From Zygnema cylindricum (taxonomy: Eukaryota > Streptophyta > Zygnematophyceae > Zygnematales > Zygnemataceae), in NCBI GenBank assembly GCA_037447655.1, contig JBBHKE010001843.1, positions 1-64,000 of the forward strand: a DNA stretch of 64,000 nt, written 5' to 3'. A program made the translations under genes and the position numbers. The notes under the pieces are model-generated. The model was not told where the DNA came from. It made no database searches and saw nothing but the letters and a program-made list of their open reading frames with translations. Below, piece after piece: positions 34,639 through 45,540 of this stretch; position 1 is the stretch's first letter; every line of letters begins with the position of its first letter.

Positions 34639-34890
34639 GGAATTCGAGATAACCGAATTCCGACAACTCAAACATCAAGCCACTTAAAAACAAATAAAGA
34701 GAACACAAATAACAAGAAATCAAATAAGTAAAAGAAAATATAGGAATGCAACAGTGGAAATCTTTAAAGAATCCGCGATAGCCGAATTGCGTCACACTAG
34801 TAACCGGTTGCGGAAAAAGCAAACTGAAAATCAAGCAATGGAAACAAGGGAAATTTGCAAAGAATCCGAAATAACCGGATTTTAACAAAC
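34639..34890 (-). repeat. hairpin motif array in copy C
   Basis: At 34639-34661 the arms GGAATTCG and CGAATTCC pair perfectly around AGATAAC. Near 34860-34885 AATCCG and CGGATT pair around AAATAAC. A third, poorer motif lies near 34770-34790. The arms differ from those of copy A, yet pairing is kept. Confidence 0.75.
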
Positions 34891-35101
34891 CACAAATAAA
34901 CTTCAGCAAAAGGCAACAGAAATTACACCACAAAAAGTCAAACCCTAATCACAAAGTGCATCCACAAGGGTTTAAACACAACCTGATTTAGTTTGGGAGA
35001 CTCCACAGTAAAAGAGGTTGTTGAAGGGAAACCGTGCGGACTCCAGCCGAAACCGAGTGAATTAACTTGTAGGGCTTACAGCGAAAGAGATTAAGATCAA
35101 T

Positions 35102-35335
35102 GTGGCCCCTTGCCATCTTCAGGGATTGAAAGACGAACCCACTTTCCACTTAACTTACTTTGCCAATCCTCTTTCCTGTTCATCAACTTGCACTCAGTCC
35201 TCCCAGCTACACGACATATTGGTCTGCAATCAGTGTGGTCAGTGTTGGCATTCAGCCTGTCTCCCCTCCACTTCGGAGCCACCCCATCAACCCTCCAGCA
35301 CCTGGTTCTGTAGGAACTACGAATGGATCGGGTAA
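35102..35335 (+). pseudogene. PHD-finger-like fragment
   Basis: The frame reads CSSTC, then CNQCGQCWHSACL, then STWFCRNYEW. Spacing and order fit a PHD finger (Cys4-His-Cys3): two Cys, then CX2C, X4, H, X2, C, then a WFC. The last Cys of the final pair is Tyr (TAC where TGC would be needed). PHD-like fingers occur in host chromatin readers and in some retrotransposon ORFs; its place beside retroelement debris favours the latter. The reverse strand is open too, but without a motif. Confidence 0.55.
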
Positions 35336-35428
35336 TTTTTTTTGATATCTTAGTCACGGTTGACTAAGAGGGGGGGAAATTGGGATATCAGCCAGATTAC
35401 CGAGACCTTAATCCCTTTCCTCGGCCAC

Positions 35429-35458
35429 GGGGGGGGGGGGGGGTGGAGGGGGGGGGGG
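35429..35458 (+). repeat. long G runs
   Basis: Fifteen G, then T-GG-A, then eleven G. The run could form G-quadruplexes and is also a likely site of sequencing error. Confidence 0.9.
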
Positions 35459-35769
35459 AAACTTACACCTTCACCCTGTGCTCATCCCTATTCCCTGTCC
35501 AAGCATCTCTCCTATTTTGCATGCATATCTATGGGAGGGATGTGAGTAGCAATGGGCATGATAATCATTTTGGGGAGCATTTCCATTCAGAGTTTATTTG
35601 CAGGACTCCAATGTCGAGGACTCCAGGCGGTGGGCTCTTCCTTCACGTTAATCAGACATGCTCGACATACCCTTGTATCGTTTTTCTCACAAAGCCCCCA
35701 TCATCATGGCTTCCCAATAGATTAACCTTGATCCATTCAAGGTGGGCACCCTACAAGGTGGGCCTATAT

Positions 35770-36766
35770 CCTGCAATTCGATGTCCTTCATTGGACTACA
35801 AAATTCAGGAAGCCTTTAGATAGCTTTTAATTAACACAATTTAAGCCACAACCACTACTGCTCAAGAGGCAACTGACAGTGTCACCACTTGTGCAGCCAG
35901 GACTCCTTTGAGTCCGTAGCAAAAAAATCACTGAAAACGGCTAACCAGCCGATAGGTTATGAGGTGGCAAATATGCCAATTTATTCAAATCTTTGAAAGG
36001 AGAGGTGACTGTCTAAAAATATGTTAAGTCCTACTTCCCTCTCACAACCCCTATCTACTTATGTACGACCCAATCACATAACTGTAAAATACAATATGGT
36101 ACTAGGACTGATGTTCTTTGTGTACGGCCCGTGTACGACAAGGCGGCTGAGTGGACGCGTGTCAACCTTTCACTCGTCCGTACGCTCCCTGGAATTCCTA
36201 GGACCAAATGTTATTCCTCCACGTGGTGCCGGGTCATGCCACGTCCATAAGCGCGAAAGTGACCATTTTGGGATCCGACAGCCATGTATGCCGTAGGATT
36301 AAATCTAACATATAATTTTAGACGTTGAAACAAATGTTCCATTCATTTGTTTCGTGCGAAATGACGTGCGCACAAAAATTTAACTAGTTTTTTGTTCCTT
36401 TGATCATATTATAGTTAATCAGTTTGAAGACTGTACACAAGTTTAAATAGATATCAAACCCTATGTATCCTAATGGACTTCTACCATAGGCTGGTTAGAG
36501 CTAATGGCTACGCCGCGCACTGCCGGTCAGAGGATCGAGTCCTGTCGGACTCAACCTTTTGTTGAGAGTGACTTAAGTCACTCTTTAGTCCTGCGTATGG
36601 AGCTGAGGCAGCCATGGCTCCATCACTCTCTCTCTCCTTTAGTGACTACAACAAGTATGGGGGCAAGAACGAAAAGATGGAGGCAGGCTGCGTGCACTTT
36701 TTCTTATATTTTCCGCTACTCTATTTTGACCTAGAAAATACCCAAAAACTAGTTATTTCAACTAGA
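35770..36766 (+). repeat. ~1-kb repeat arm, left copy
   Basis: It matches 38410-39400 on the opposite strand and 42530-43400 on the same strand. Landmarks are CCTTCATTGGACTAC, GGACTCCTTTGAGTCCGTAG, AGTGGACGCGTGT, TATCAAACCCTATGT, a tRNA-like A/B box segment, CAACCTTTTGTTGAGAGTGA, and an end at TTATTTCAAC. It contains no gene. Confidence 0.8.
36490..36560 (+). promoter_or_regulatory. tRNA-like A and B boxes (SINE-like)
   Basis: GGCTGGTTAGAGCTA resembles a Pol III A box, and about 30 bases later GGATCGAGTCC resembles a B box (consensus GGTTCGANTCC). The inverted arm preserves them better (TAGCTCAGCTGGTTAGAG and GGTTTGAGTCC on the reverse strand near 38630-38670). The full cloverleaf is not preserved. 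Confidence 0.55.
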
Positions 36767-37295
36767 AATCAATAAGAGTTTAGTTGGTCCCGAGTTGTAG
36801 ATACCGAGGGGTAAAGGAGGATAATACCTATTTGCGGTACCATCGAGAGAGGTGTCACCTTTTCTCATTTTCATCGTTGATTGTCGAGGTAAGTTGAGCT
36901 TGTTTCGCCATATTACATATATCCTATCTTTTATTGTATTTTTTGGGGCAAGGTGATATTGTTAAATCTAAAACAGCCAATCATATTTCTTTCTATATTT
37001 CTACATGGTGGTGCATTTGTATCTTGTTTTGTAGCTACCTTTTGTTTGGGCGTGACCTTGCCGGAGTAGACTGCAAACCCCTTTTGATCAAAACAGTAGG
37101 TTTTGAGGTAGGTTTTGAGGGAACAAGTGTTAAAGACTTCCACTGGATTAAGCACAAATTAGGAGATCAGCCGAAAGCCTAGAACCCACTCCCTTTCCGC
37201 GGCCAGGTGGGTAAAGGAAGGGAAGAGAGGAAATATTTTCTCGCCTCCCCATGCACTCATTCTTATTTCTTATCCCGTTTTTTCCCCTGTGTTGC

Positions 37296-38372
37296 ATGAA
37301 TAAGAAACTAGACGAGTTTCTCACTTGTCTGGGATATATCCGAATCAGCTCATACCATTCTATCTGTATGTTTGAAGATGAGGATGGTGTGATCTCTATT
37401 GCAATTCATGTGGATGATTTGTTGGTGTTAAGTAAGTCTTTGGAAAATATCAATAGGTTAAAGAAAGATCTTAGAAGCAGATTTGACATGAAATATTTAG
37501 GGGAGGCAAGATGTATTTTGGGAATTCAAATGAAAAGAGATAGGGGAAAAAGGATCATTAGACTCATTGAGAAAGAAGCAATAGGTAATATGCTTGAGAA
37601 ATTCTAGATGGAGAAAGCAAACAGTTTTATCACTCCCATGGACTTGAAAAAAGTAAGTTATGGGAGTGTAAAAGAAAGAGCGATGATCTTAGATGATCAG
37701 ATGAGTCTAGACGATAGAGAATTTATGAAGTATATTCCTTATAGACAGGTCGTAGGAAGTTTGATTTACTTTATGAACTGTACAAGGCCCGATATAGCGG
37801 CAGCAGTAGGAGTCCTCAGTAAGAGTCTTAACGATCCTAGGAAGAGAGATTGGGAGGCAGCCAAGAAAGTCATGAGATATTTGGTCGATACCAGAGAGTT
37901 ATGGTTACATTTGGGAGGGGAGCACATTGATATCACTACTTATAGTGATACTAGTTATGGGGATGCACTTTTGAGAAGATGCATTTCTGGGCATCTGTTG
38001 TATGTGGGGGAAGGTGTTTGTTGTTGGAGCAATAAGCAACAAAAGGTGGTTGCTCAGTCTACTATGGAGTTTGAGTACCTGGCCTCTTGTTCTGTTGTGA
38101 AAGAGTTTATGTGGGTCAAATGCTTGTTAGAGGAAATGGGTTATATGAAGGAGCGAGTGCATGAAGTATTATGTGATCATCAGGTTGCCATCGCAATTGA
38201 AGCCAATCCAAAGCATCATTTCAAAGGTAAGCATATGGATATAAGATTAAGTTTTGTGAGGCAAAAAATAGAAAACAAAATTTTGAATCTTGTTTATATA
38301 TCTGATGAAGAAATGGTGGCTGGTATGATGACCAAACTTGTGCCATCTATTATAGGGAAAAGTGTGGGCTAA
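37296..38372 (+). pseudogene. truncated Ty1/copia RT and RNase H
   Basis: The frame starts inside RT: ISIAIHVDDLLVLSKS (HVDD catalytic box), then MKYLGEARCILGIQM. A single in-frame TAG at 37605-37607 follows, and the same frame continues through PYRQVVGSLIYFMNCTRPDI and RNase H (STMEFEYLAS, FKGKHMDIR) to a stop at 38372. The catalytic region normally read as YSDADWAGD is YSDTSYGD, so RNase H is likely inactive. Gag, protease, integrase and the RT fingers are missing. Confidence 0.9.
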
Positions 38373-38393
38373 AGAGGATTTGAAACTAAACTA

Positions 38394-39400
38394 GAAAAAA
38401 AATGAAGTGTTGAAATAACTATATTTTTAGGGTATTTTCATCGATCTAAATAGATTAGCAAGAAAAGACAACAAAAGCGTATGCAGCTTGCCTCCACCCC
38501 TTCTCTCAAGCCCCCATACTTATAGTAGTCACTGAAAGAGAGAGAGTGGTGAAGCCATGGCTACCTCAGCTCCATAGGCTAGACTAAGAGTGACATAAGT
38601 CGCTCTTAACAAAAGGTTGAGTCCGGGCGGACTCAAACCTCTAACCAGCTGAGCTAGGCTAATCGGTCTGTCGTAGGAGTTTCTTAACATACGTAGGGTT
38701 TGATAATTTTTTAAATTTTGTAATGATCCTAAATCCGATTAACGAAATGATGAATAAAGGAACATAAAACAAACTAATATATAGGGTGAACATAATCTTG
38801 CACGAAATAAATGAATTAGACATTTGTTTTGATGGCTAATATTAAATATCGGTTTATGATCCGACGGCACATATCGTTGCAAAAATCCCAAAAAGTCAAT
38901 TTGGCGGTTTTCGGACATGGCGTGACCTGGCGACACATGGAGAGAAAACATTCCGTCGCGAGAATTCCGGAGAACATAAGGACGAGTTAAAAGTGGACAC
39001 GCGTCCACTCAATGGCCTTGTGGTACACAGGCCGTACAAAAACTTCATCGGCCGTAGTACCTTTCTATACTATACACTGATTTGATTGGATTTTACTATA
39101 GAAGATAGGGGTTGTGAGAGGGGTTTGGGACTTAGAAACTTTTTTTTTTGAGAGTCACCTCTCACATTGAGAGTTTTTATATATTGGCATTCTTGCCAAC
39201 CTATAACTAATCGGTTGGTTGGCAGTTTTCACTGATTTTTTTTTGCTACGGACTCAAAGGAGTCCAACTCCACAAGGGTGCAGTAAGATTGTCGATTTGT
39301 ATACTTGGGAAGCATTGGTTGTGGCTGAAAGTGGGTTAGTTAAAAACTATCCAGAGACTTAATGAATTATGTAGTCCAATGAAGGACACAGGATTGCAGC
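38394..39400. repeat. purine tract and ~1-kb repeat arm, right copy (inverted)
   Basis: After the RNase H stop a purine-rich stretch (AGAAAAAAAATGAAG) leads to TGTTGAAATAACTA at about 38410, which looks like an LTR start. From there the sequence is the reverse complement of the left arm to about 39400. The LTR end could not be placed. Confidence 0.7.
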
Positions 39401-39602
39401 AGTGAATCAAGACACTTTAACGACAATGTCGGTATACTCGGAATAGTGTAGGTCTCTAGATGATCTTTGCATATTTACTTAGGCACACGTAGAATAATAC
39501 AGGGAGATGGAATATGAAGAACTTAGTGATAAATAGGCTGTCGAATGCTCATTAATATAATTGACGTTTTTTACATATACATCAATTAGTGTTGACTTAG
39601 AG

Positions 39603-40117
39603 TACACCGCGAATTGTAATTAGCGTTATGTACGCTAATTTTGTCGCCTTAAATTTTGACTCTATCGCCTGGAAAAGAGTACATAATTCTAAATTATTCT
39701 TTATATTATTTAAGGTACCTTTGAATCATCGTCAACAACTCCAATATAATGTCGTTTAGAATAGTGTGGCATACGGTCGGTGTCTGACCGTGCAAAATTG
39801 TACTTTATTAACTAAAAAAGTACAAAAAATGATTTAATACATGCCGTTATCATGTAACTGCGTTTTCACAATCCGCGTAGTGCAAACGTCATAATGACGT
39901 AGAACAGTACGTTTTGTAAGATTTTGTACGTGTACCTAATTTACAATAAATGTATGCAGTGTGGATAATTTGTACGGAAAGAAACCCAAATTAGAGTTAT
40001 TGATAAATTAGAGTAAATTAAAAAAAAAAAAAACCCAAATTAGACTAATAACACTTATACTTTCTTACATTTTTTTACACTAATTATTTCTTTACGCTCT
40101 TTACGATTCGCGGTGTA
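39603..40117. mobile_element. TA-CACCG MITE, long type
   Basis: It starts TACACCGCGAATTGTAATTA and ends TTACGATTCGCGGTGTA. The interior shares GACCGTGCAAAATTGTACTT-type sequence and the AATAGTGTGG block with 2497-3115. It is 515 bp and non-coding. Confidence 0.85.
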
Positions 40118-41738
40118 GTGCATTCTAAGTTCGACGATGACGGAAATGTAATTCTATTTTTTTCTATTTATTTGTACGTTTGTAACTTAAACGGTACGAC
40201 GCTACGTTTTAGAGAAAATGACATAAAAAACGCTTACTTTGACACTTGGGGACATACCTTTATTGCTTAGAGACATCAATAACAAAACTTATGTGATCCA
40301 CATTTAATTCGTTGTTTATTTTTTGCAAAACTTAATGCAATGTTCCATGTAAAACTTATGGCGAGTTTTCCAACTTATACATTTATGGGAATATTGAGAA
40401 GGTGAGAGTTGGAGAGAAATGGTTGAGATTCATGAGTGGGTGATGTGCAAAAATAGTGGGGATAGAGGGCACAGAGTATGGAAAGACAAAACAAAGCGAG
40501 ATAAAGGGAAAAAATAGAATATTCAACTTGGTGATAAGTTATAAAGCGTTTACACCAACCATTTCTCGAGTTGAGAAAGTTGAAAGGTCAAGATTTTGTT
40601 TACGGTTTGGCGTTAACATAGTTATAATAGACATCATATGATTATGGCACTCTGTAAGTTTTATTATTTTCTTTATTTCCATATACATATATGATTCACA
40701 ATGTCAAGCCCACAGCGGCGTGTGTCTTAATCTCCATTGGCCATAGAGTAGACTCGACCAACCGAGCATTGAGTGTCTTGTTTCCTTGGCTACCCATTTT
40801 TCGGCGGCATTTCTTTCACAATTCCCTTTCGAAACTCCTGTCCCACCCTTGACTTCCCTTGAGAACGAAGGTTTTGTAAATTTTTGCTTGTGGAATTTGG
40901 TTTTTCCTACCCACAACCCTTGTGGTGACCTCGACCGTTCCCTATGGGTAGGACCCCAAATTTGTGCATGCACTTTAAGGGCGCACTCTCTTCTATCAAA
41001 GGAGAAATAAAAGGTTGCCAGGCTGCCCGAATTTAGACACCAAAGCACGGGTCCCAAATAGAATTTATCATGGTAGGCAAAATTTTTGAAGATTTATGGC
41101 TCCTCAAACTGAAACCTTTTTCTTCTTATTCGCTAAGAACCTTCTTTCCCTTAGCCCCAAGGCGTCCCTTCAACTGAGCTGGAAGTAAAGGTGTCAGTTA
41201 ATGTTCTTATTTCCCTATTACTTTGAATATCTTACTCTAAGTGAAGGTTGATCTAAAAGCATACACACTTCAACAATACATCCAAAAAGCATGTGTAACA
41301 ATCATTAGAAAGCAATGGCGTAAAAGACACAAAAAAGAAGACAACGAATTGAAAGTCCTCCTATAGGAAAAACAGCCTCAATGACAAAGTTGTTGTCTTG
41401 TACATTTCCTCCCTATATGTTACAATAACTTTCTAAAGGAGGACTCTTGGTCCAAGCTCAATCCTATGTTGAATCCAACAAATGAGGATCGAGGGTGATT
41501 GAATGAGGATCGAGGGTGGATCAGAGTCATTTCACCAGTGTGTCATACAAGCATTCCGGACCATTTAACCATCCCGTCTTGCGATTCGATAGCATGCCAA
41601 ATTCCCAAGTTTTTCCGAGCTATATTGACCATATCACACCTTTTCTAAAAGATCACTTTGACTCACTATAATCTGTACATGGTTCAACATCAACCATCTA
41701 GAAAATTATAAGAGAGTGAGGAAATTTCAGAAAATGGG
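40118..41738. other. no gene confirmed
   Basis: Overlapping frames on both strands at 40704-41057 have a balanced composition, with WGPTHRERSRSPQGLW on the reverse strand, but no domain I know. They may be a retroelement remnant. A short imperfect direct repeat (TGAGGATCGAGGGTG) lies at about 41486-41518. Nothing else is visible. Confidence 0.4.
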
Positions 41739-42182
41739 GTGAAAATCATGGATAAAAATATGAGTTCGGAAGATGTAGATTTTACGACGAACTTAGTGGG
41801 GACTCTATATTTAAGGATAAATTTGGGGTGTAATGGTTTTGACATCACTAATGGGAGTAATGCCATTTATGAATGTGTGCCAGTAAAAGCGTTAGCATCT
41901 GAGTATGTGTTGCAAATTGGGGATGGGGCTGACTGTTGGAAATGCAAAAGGGAAAGTGGATTTTGGTTGGATGAAAAGGGGAGGAGGTGGATAAAATCTT
42001 TGCTCGGATTTATGAAAAGTGGCATGCAAAATAAAATGTATGATCGACAAGATGAAATTATTTTTAGTCATCTAATACACTTTCTTAAAAATAAAGGTAT
42101 TCGCTTAGAGCTTCATGAAAGAAAAAGGAAAAAGGAAAGGAAAATATATATAAATGCATTTGTTGTTTTTGAAGGGAGTTGA
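41739..42182 (+). CDS. 147-codon ORF upstream of an LTR, unidentified
   Basis: The frame MKIMDKNMSSEDVDFTTN to AFVVFEGS is open for 444 bases in AT-rich DNA and ends in a basic stretch (HERKRKKERK). It contains a CWKC pair but no recognised domain. Only about 13 bases after its stop a purine tract and an LTR-like repeat begin, the position where the last ORF of a retrotransposon would end. It may instead be chance. Confidence 0.35.
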   Translation: MKIMDKNMSSEDVDFTTNLVGTLYLRINLGCNGFDITNGSNAIYECVPVKALASEYVLQIGDGADCWKCKRESGFWLDEKGRRWIKSLLGFMKSGMQNKMYDRQDEIIFSHLIHFLKNKGIRLELHERKRKKERKIYINAFVVFEGS

Positions 42183-42195
42183 AAGTAAAGTAGAC

Positions 42196-42525
42196 AAGAA
42201 AATAAGGGGAGTGTTGAAATTTAAGTATTTTCTAGGTCTAGAGATTGTAAAATAAAAGGCAAAGAGGAGACAGTGACAGCTTGCCTCTAACTCTTCACTC
42301 AAGTCCCCACACTTGTCGCAGTCACTGAAGACTTGAGGAGGAGTTAGATCCATGGCTGCCTAGGCTGTCCTCTTGGCAAATCTTGATAGAGTTACCTAAA
42401 AGGTTTGACGGACCGAAAATTGATCCGGGTACCTACCGTCCGTCAAACTACCCGTTAGCTTTAACCTATTAGTCTAGGATTAGTGGTAGGATAGAATAAG
42501 TCTAACAAATATTTAAATTTCAACA
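42196..42525 (+). repeat. polypurine tract and 314-bp LTR-like repeat
   Basis: AAGAAAATAAGGGGAG (42196-42211) directly precedes TGTTGAAATTTAAG, and the repeat ends TTAAATTTCAACA at 42525. It thus has TG/CA ends with a 13-bp inverted repeat. Parts (CAGCTTGCCTC, CTCAAGYCCCCA, AGTCACTGAA) match the repeat that starts at 38410, so it belongs to the same LTR family. Confidence 0.65.
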
Positions 42526-42529
42526 CCGC

Positions 42530-43400
42530 CAGTTGTAATTCTGTGTCCTCCAATGGACTACTGAATTCAGGAAGCCTCTAGATAGTTATTAACTAACCCA
42601 ATTTCAATGGCAACCACTTCTACTCAAGCAGACAAGCAAACAATCTGACTGCACCCCTATGCAGCCTGGACTCCTTTGAGTCCGTAGGAAAAAGAATCTC
42701 TAAAAACGCCCAACCAGGCGATAAGTTATGAGGCACTAAAAATGCCAATTTGTAAAAACTCTCAAAGAGAGAGGTGACTGCCAACCAAAATTTACTAAGT
42801 CTTGATTCCCTCTAATAACTCCTAACTACTGAAGTACGGACCAATCAGAATACTGTACCGTACCAAAAAGTACTACTGCCGGTGTACCTTTTCTACGGCC
42901 TATGTACAACAAGGCTATTAAGTGGACGCGTGTCCACTTTTCACTCGTCCGTACGTTCCTCGAAATTCCCGCGACCGAATGTTATCTCTCCACGTGGCGC
43001 CAGGTCATGCCACGTCACTAAATGCCAAAGTGACCATTCCATGATCCCTGCGATGAGGTGCGCCGTCAGATAGAATTTCGTATTTGATCTCAACCGTCGA
43101 GACAAATGTATGATTCATTTGTTTTGTGCGGAATCATATTCGTACTGTATTTAATCCGCTCCATGTACTTATGTCTGTATTTCCGGTAATCGGAATAACT
43201 ACCGTAACACTGTTGAAGTATTTATCAAACCCTATATACTCTAGCGAACTTCTACAACAGACCGCTTAGAGCTAACGGCTATGCCATGCTCTGTCGGTCG
43301 GGGGTTGGAGTCCTGCCGAACTCAACCTTTTGTTGAGAGTGACTTAGATCACACTTTAGTCCTGCAGAAGTGGAGCTAAGGCAGCCAAAACATTCACAGT
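42530..43400 (+). repeat. ~1-kb repeat arm, third copy
   Basis: It is in the same orientation as 35770-36766: CCAATGGACTAC, GGACTCCTTTGAGTCCGTAG, AGTGGACGCGTGTCCAC, TATCAAACCCTATA, a tRNA-like segment with GGGTTGGAGTCC, then CAACCTTTTGTTGAGAGTGA. It stops at about 43400, short of the TTTCAACA end. Confidence 0.75.
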
Positions 43401-43483
43401 TATCGCTCACCACGTGTGCTATGTCTCGTTGGGAGTAAGATTATCGTCTCATAACGATAATAAAAGAAAGTATCATCCTGTAT

Positions 43484-44622
43484 CGCTATTAGTGCTATTA
43501 ATGTTTTTGCCACTTAAAACATATTTTCTCCGTACACACTTGTCCTATTTTTTATTTGAGACCGCAAATCGGAAGTTGAGAATCTTACTTTTCAATCGCA
43601 GCCATACAATCCACAATCCGACAAGTGTGTACAGAGAAAATATATTTTAAGTGGCGAAAAAACCATTAACATTAAGGGTACGTCCCCGTGTATTAAAGTA
43701 TTTACTTTTCTTTGTCTTTTTGCCATAAAATCCAGGGAATTTTGACAAAAACTTTAGCTGTACGAGGGAATCATTTTTACCAAAGGAGAGTGTACGTCAA
43801 TTCATACTTTGGATGTACGGCGTGTTTGTCGTCATTTGAACACATTTTCGCGTTTTCTCCTTTTCGACTCCCGGGCAAGAGAATCCAACCCAAAACTTTA
43901 TCCTAAATCACCTCGAGGGAGTGATTTTAGTTGAAGTACCGCCCAAACATCAAATGAAAACCAACCACGCACGCGCCACACGATTCGTAAAAATTTTGGA
44001 TGACGGAGAGTACTCAACTATTCTCTCCGTGCTCGTCACGCGCTATGTACTGAAAAAAAAATTGCAGGGGTCTCGGACTTCCACTTGCATTCATGGGTCC
44101 TTTGCATAATTTTTCGCCGTCGTCGCCTCTCCTCTCTCCCTCTCACACCATCGCTTGTATCTCACACTTTTTAGAATGAGACATGACAATATTGGTATAA
44201 AATGAAAGATCTTTGAAAATATATATTTTTTGATTTTTTTTAGGTTATATTTAATGGCAAGTCGAGTGAGAAAAGTAGAAAAAGCGAGATCGGGAAACCA
44301 TGGCGGAAAGTTCTTGAATCCTTGACGTCGACGTTGCGTGACGTCACAATGTCACCAAACCTTAAACATCTACAATTTCACAAAAATCTAGACGTCTACC
44401 ACTGTCGCTGTTTTTGTCGGCGTCACCAATCGTCGAAAATTTCGTAGTCGTCTTCAATCGTCACAGGTTGTACCTACGTCTACCATCGTCACATGTCAAA
44501 GTTCCGATTTCATTTTCGCACATTGGGTGACTGGGACGCTCTTCAAAGTAGTACGGCCAAAATACTTTATCAAAGTACCGATTACACGGGGACGTACCCT
44601 AATAGCGATACACTGTGTACAG
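43484..44622. mobile_element. TA-CACCG MITE split by a GGGTACG MITE
   Basis: The left part (43484-43675) has the family interior: GCCACTTAAAACATATTTTC, CTCCGTACACACTTGTC, GAGACCGC, then AAGTGGCGAAAAAACCATTA. The right end TAATAGCGATACACTGTGTA resumes at 44600 after the inserted element. Confidence 0.8.
43676..44599. mobile_element. GGGTACG MITE (PIF/Harbinger-like)
   Basis: The terminal inverted repeats GGGTACGTCCCCGTGTA are perfect over 17 bp. A TAA duplication (43673-43675 and 44600-44602) flanks it, the 3-bp size used by PIF/Harbinger elements. It is 924 bp with no convincing coding frame. Confidence 0.85.
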
Positions 44623-45230
44623 TACACCGCCAATCGCTATTAGCGTAGAAGTTTTTTTAGGTTATAGGAATAATTACCGTTATTAACGCTAAAGATCAAG
44701 TTCCATCGGTGGGGTAGTTTACAGAAATCCGTAACTATCCGTACCAAACTGTACCGCTTATTTTGTTTTTATAAGCGAAACAACATTACAGATGCTGCAT
44801 TCACACAGGGAATGAATGATGAATGAGATGAGGAAACGAATCATCCCGTACCATTCATTTCGCAAAAAAACAAAAAACAGAGGCGCCAAAATGACCGACC
44901 GCCCGGCTGTCAACCTTTTTGGAGCGTAGCTACGGACGAAATGTACAATTTGGAGCGTAGCAAAGAACAAAATGTACGGTCAAGTGCGTCAAAACTTTGA
45001 CAACTGTGGTAAATCATCTTCTTTTCCGCGAACCCTTTTCGGAATGCAAAAATCCGACTTTGAAAAAACATGAAGACGCATCTCGAATGATTCATCCGTA
45101 CTGTAACGAAATTTTTTAAAATGATAACCCATTAACGAACAGCCAATCAAAATCATCTAAAATAGAACGTAAAAAAATGTAAACTTAAAACTTTTTGTAA
45201 TTTTGACGAAACGTCTTCCTCAATTCTTAC
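44623..45230. other. MITE left end and dispersed repeat, no gene
   Basis: TACACCGCCAATCGCTATTA at 44623 is a left end of the TA-CACCG family without a clear partner. The segment at 44797-44840 (CATTCACACAGGGAATGAAT and GATGAATGAGATGA) occurs inverted at 53880-53925. Confidence 0.55.
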
Positions 45231-45259
45231 CTCCTGCACGTGAGACGGGCTTTCTTGGG

Positions 45260-45535
45260 ATTTCCCTCCCTACCTCCATTCCTCCCTCCCTCCCTTCCTC
45301 CCTTCTTCCTTCCCACCTTCCCTCTTCTCTCTCACCCTCCTTCCCTCACTCTCCTCCCTCTCTTTCACCTTCCCTCTTCTCTCTCACCCTCCCTCTCTCC
45401 TCCCTCCCTCACTCTCCTCCCTCTCTCTCACCTTCCCTCTTCTCTCTCACCCTCCCTCCCTCTCTCCCTCTCTCCTTCCTCCCCTCCCTCCTCCCTCCTC
45501 CCTCTCTCTCTCCCTCTCTCTTTTTTGCAGCCGGT
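45260..45535. repeat. CT-rich tract ending in an acceptor-like TTTTTTGCAG
   Basis: Units of CTCCCT, CACCCTCCCT and CTTCCCTCTTCTCTCTCACC repeat irregularly. The tract ends TCTTTTTTGCAG at 45531, which looks like a splice acceptor, but no coding frame follows convincingly. Confidence 0.75.
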
Positions 45536-45540
45536 TTGAA

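Larger units (their letters stand above)
32285..35095 (-). mobile_element. gag-only retroelement, copy C 5' part
   Basis: It runs from the GTAAGCCCTACAA-type start (reverse strand, about 35095) through hairpin motifs (34639-34890) and the CCCTAA leader (33790-33900) to the gag start at 33037. It is the most complete 5' part of the family. A 27-bp tandem duplication (CTCCACGGTCTGGGCGTATT) lies near 34500-34550. Confidence 0.7.

Noticed and set aside
40704-41057. 117-codon reverse-strand frame
   Set aside because: The forward strand is open too, no domain is recognisable, and there is no splice or promoter context; it is left as unassigned.
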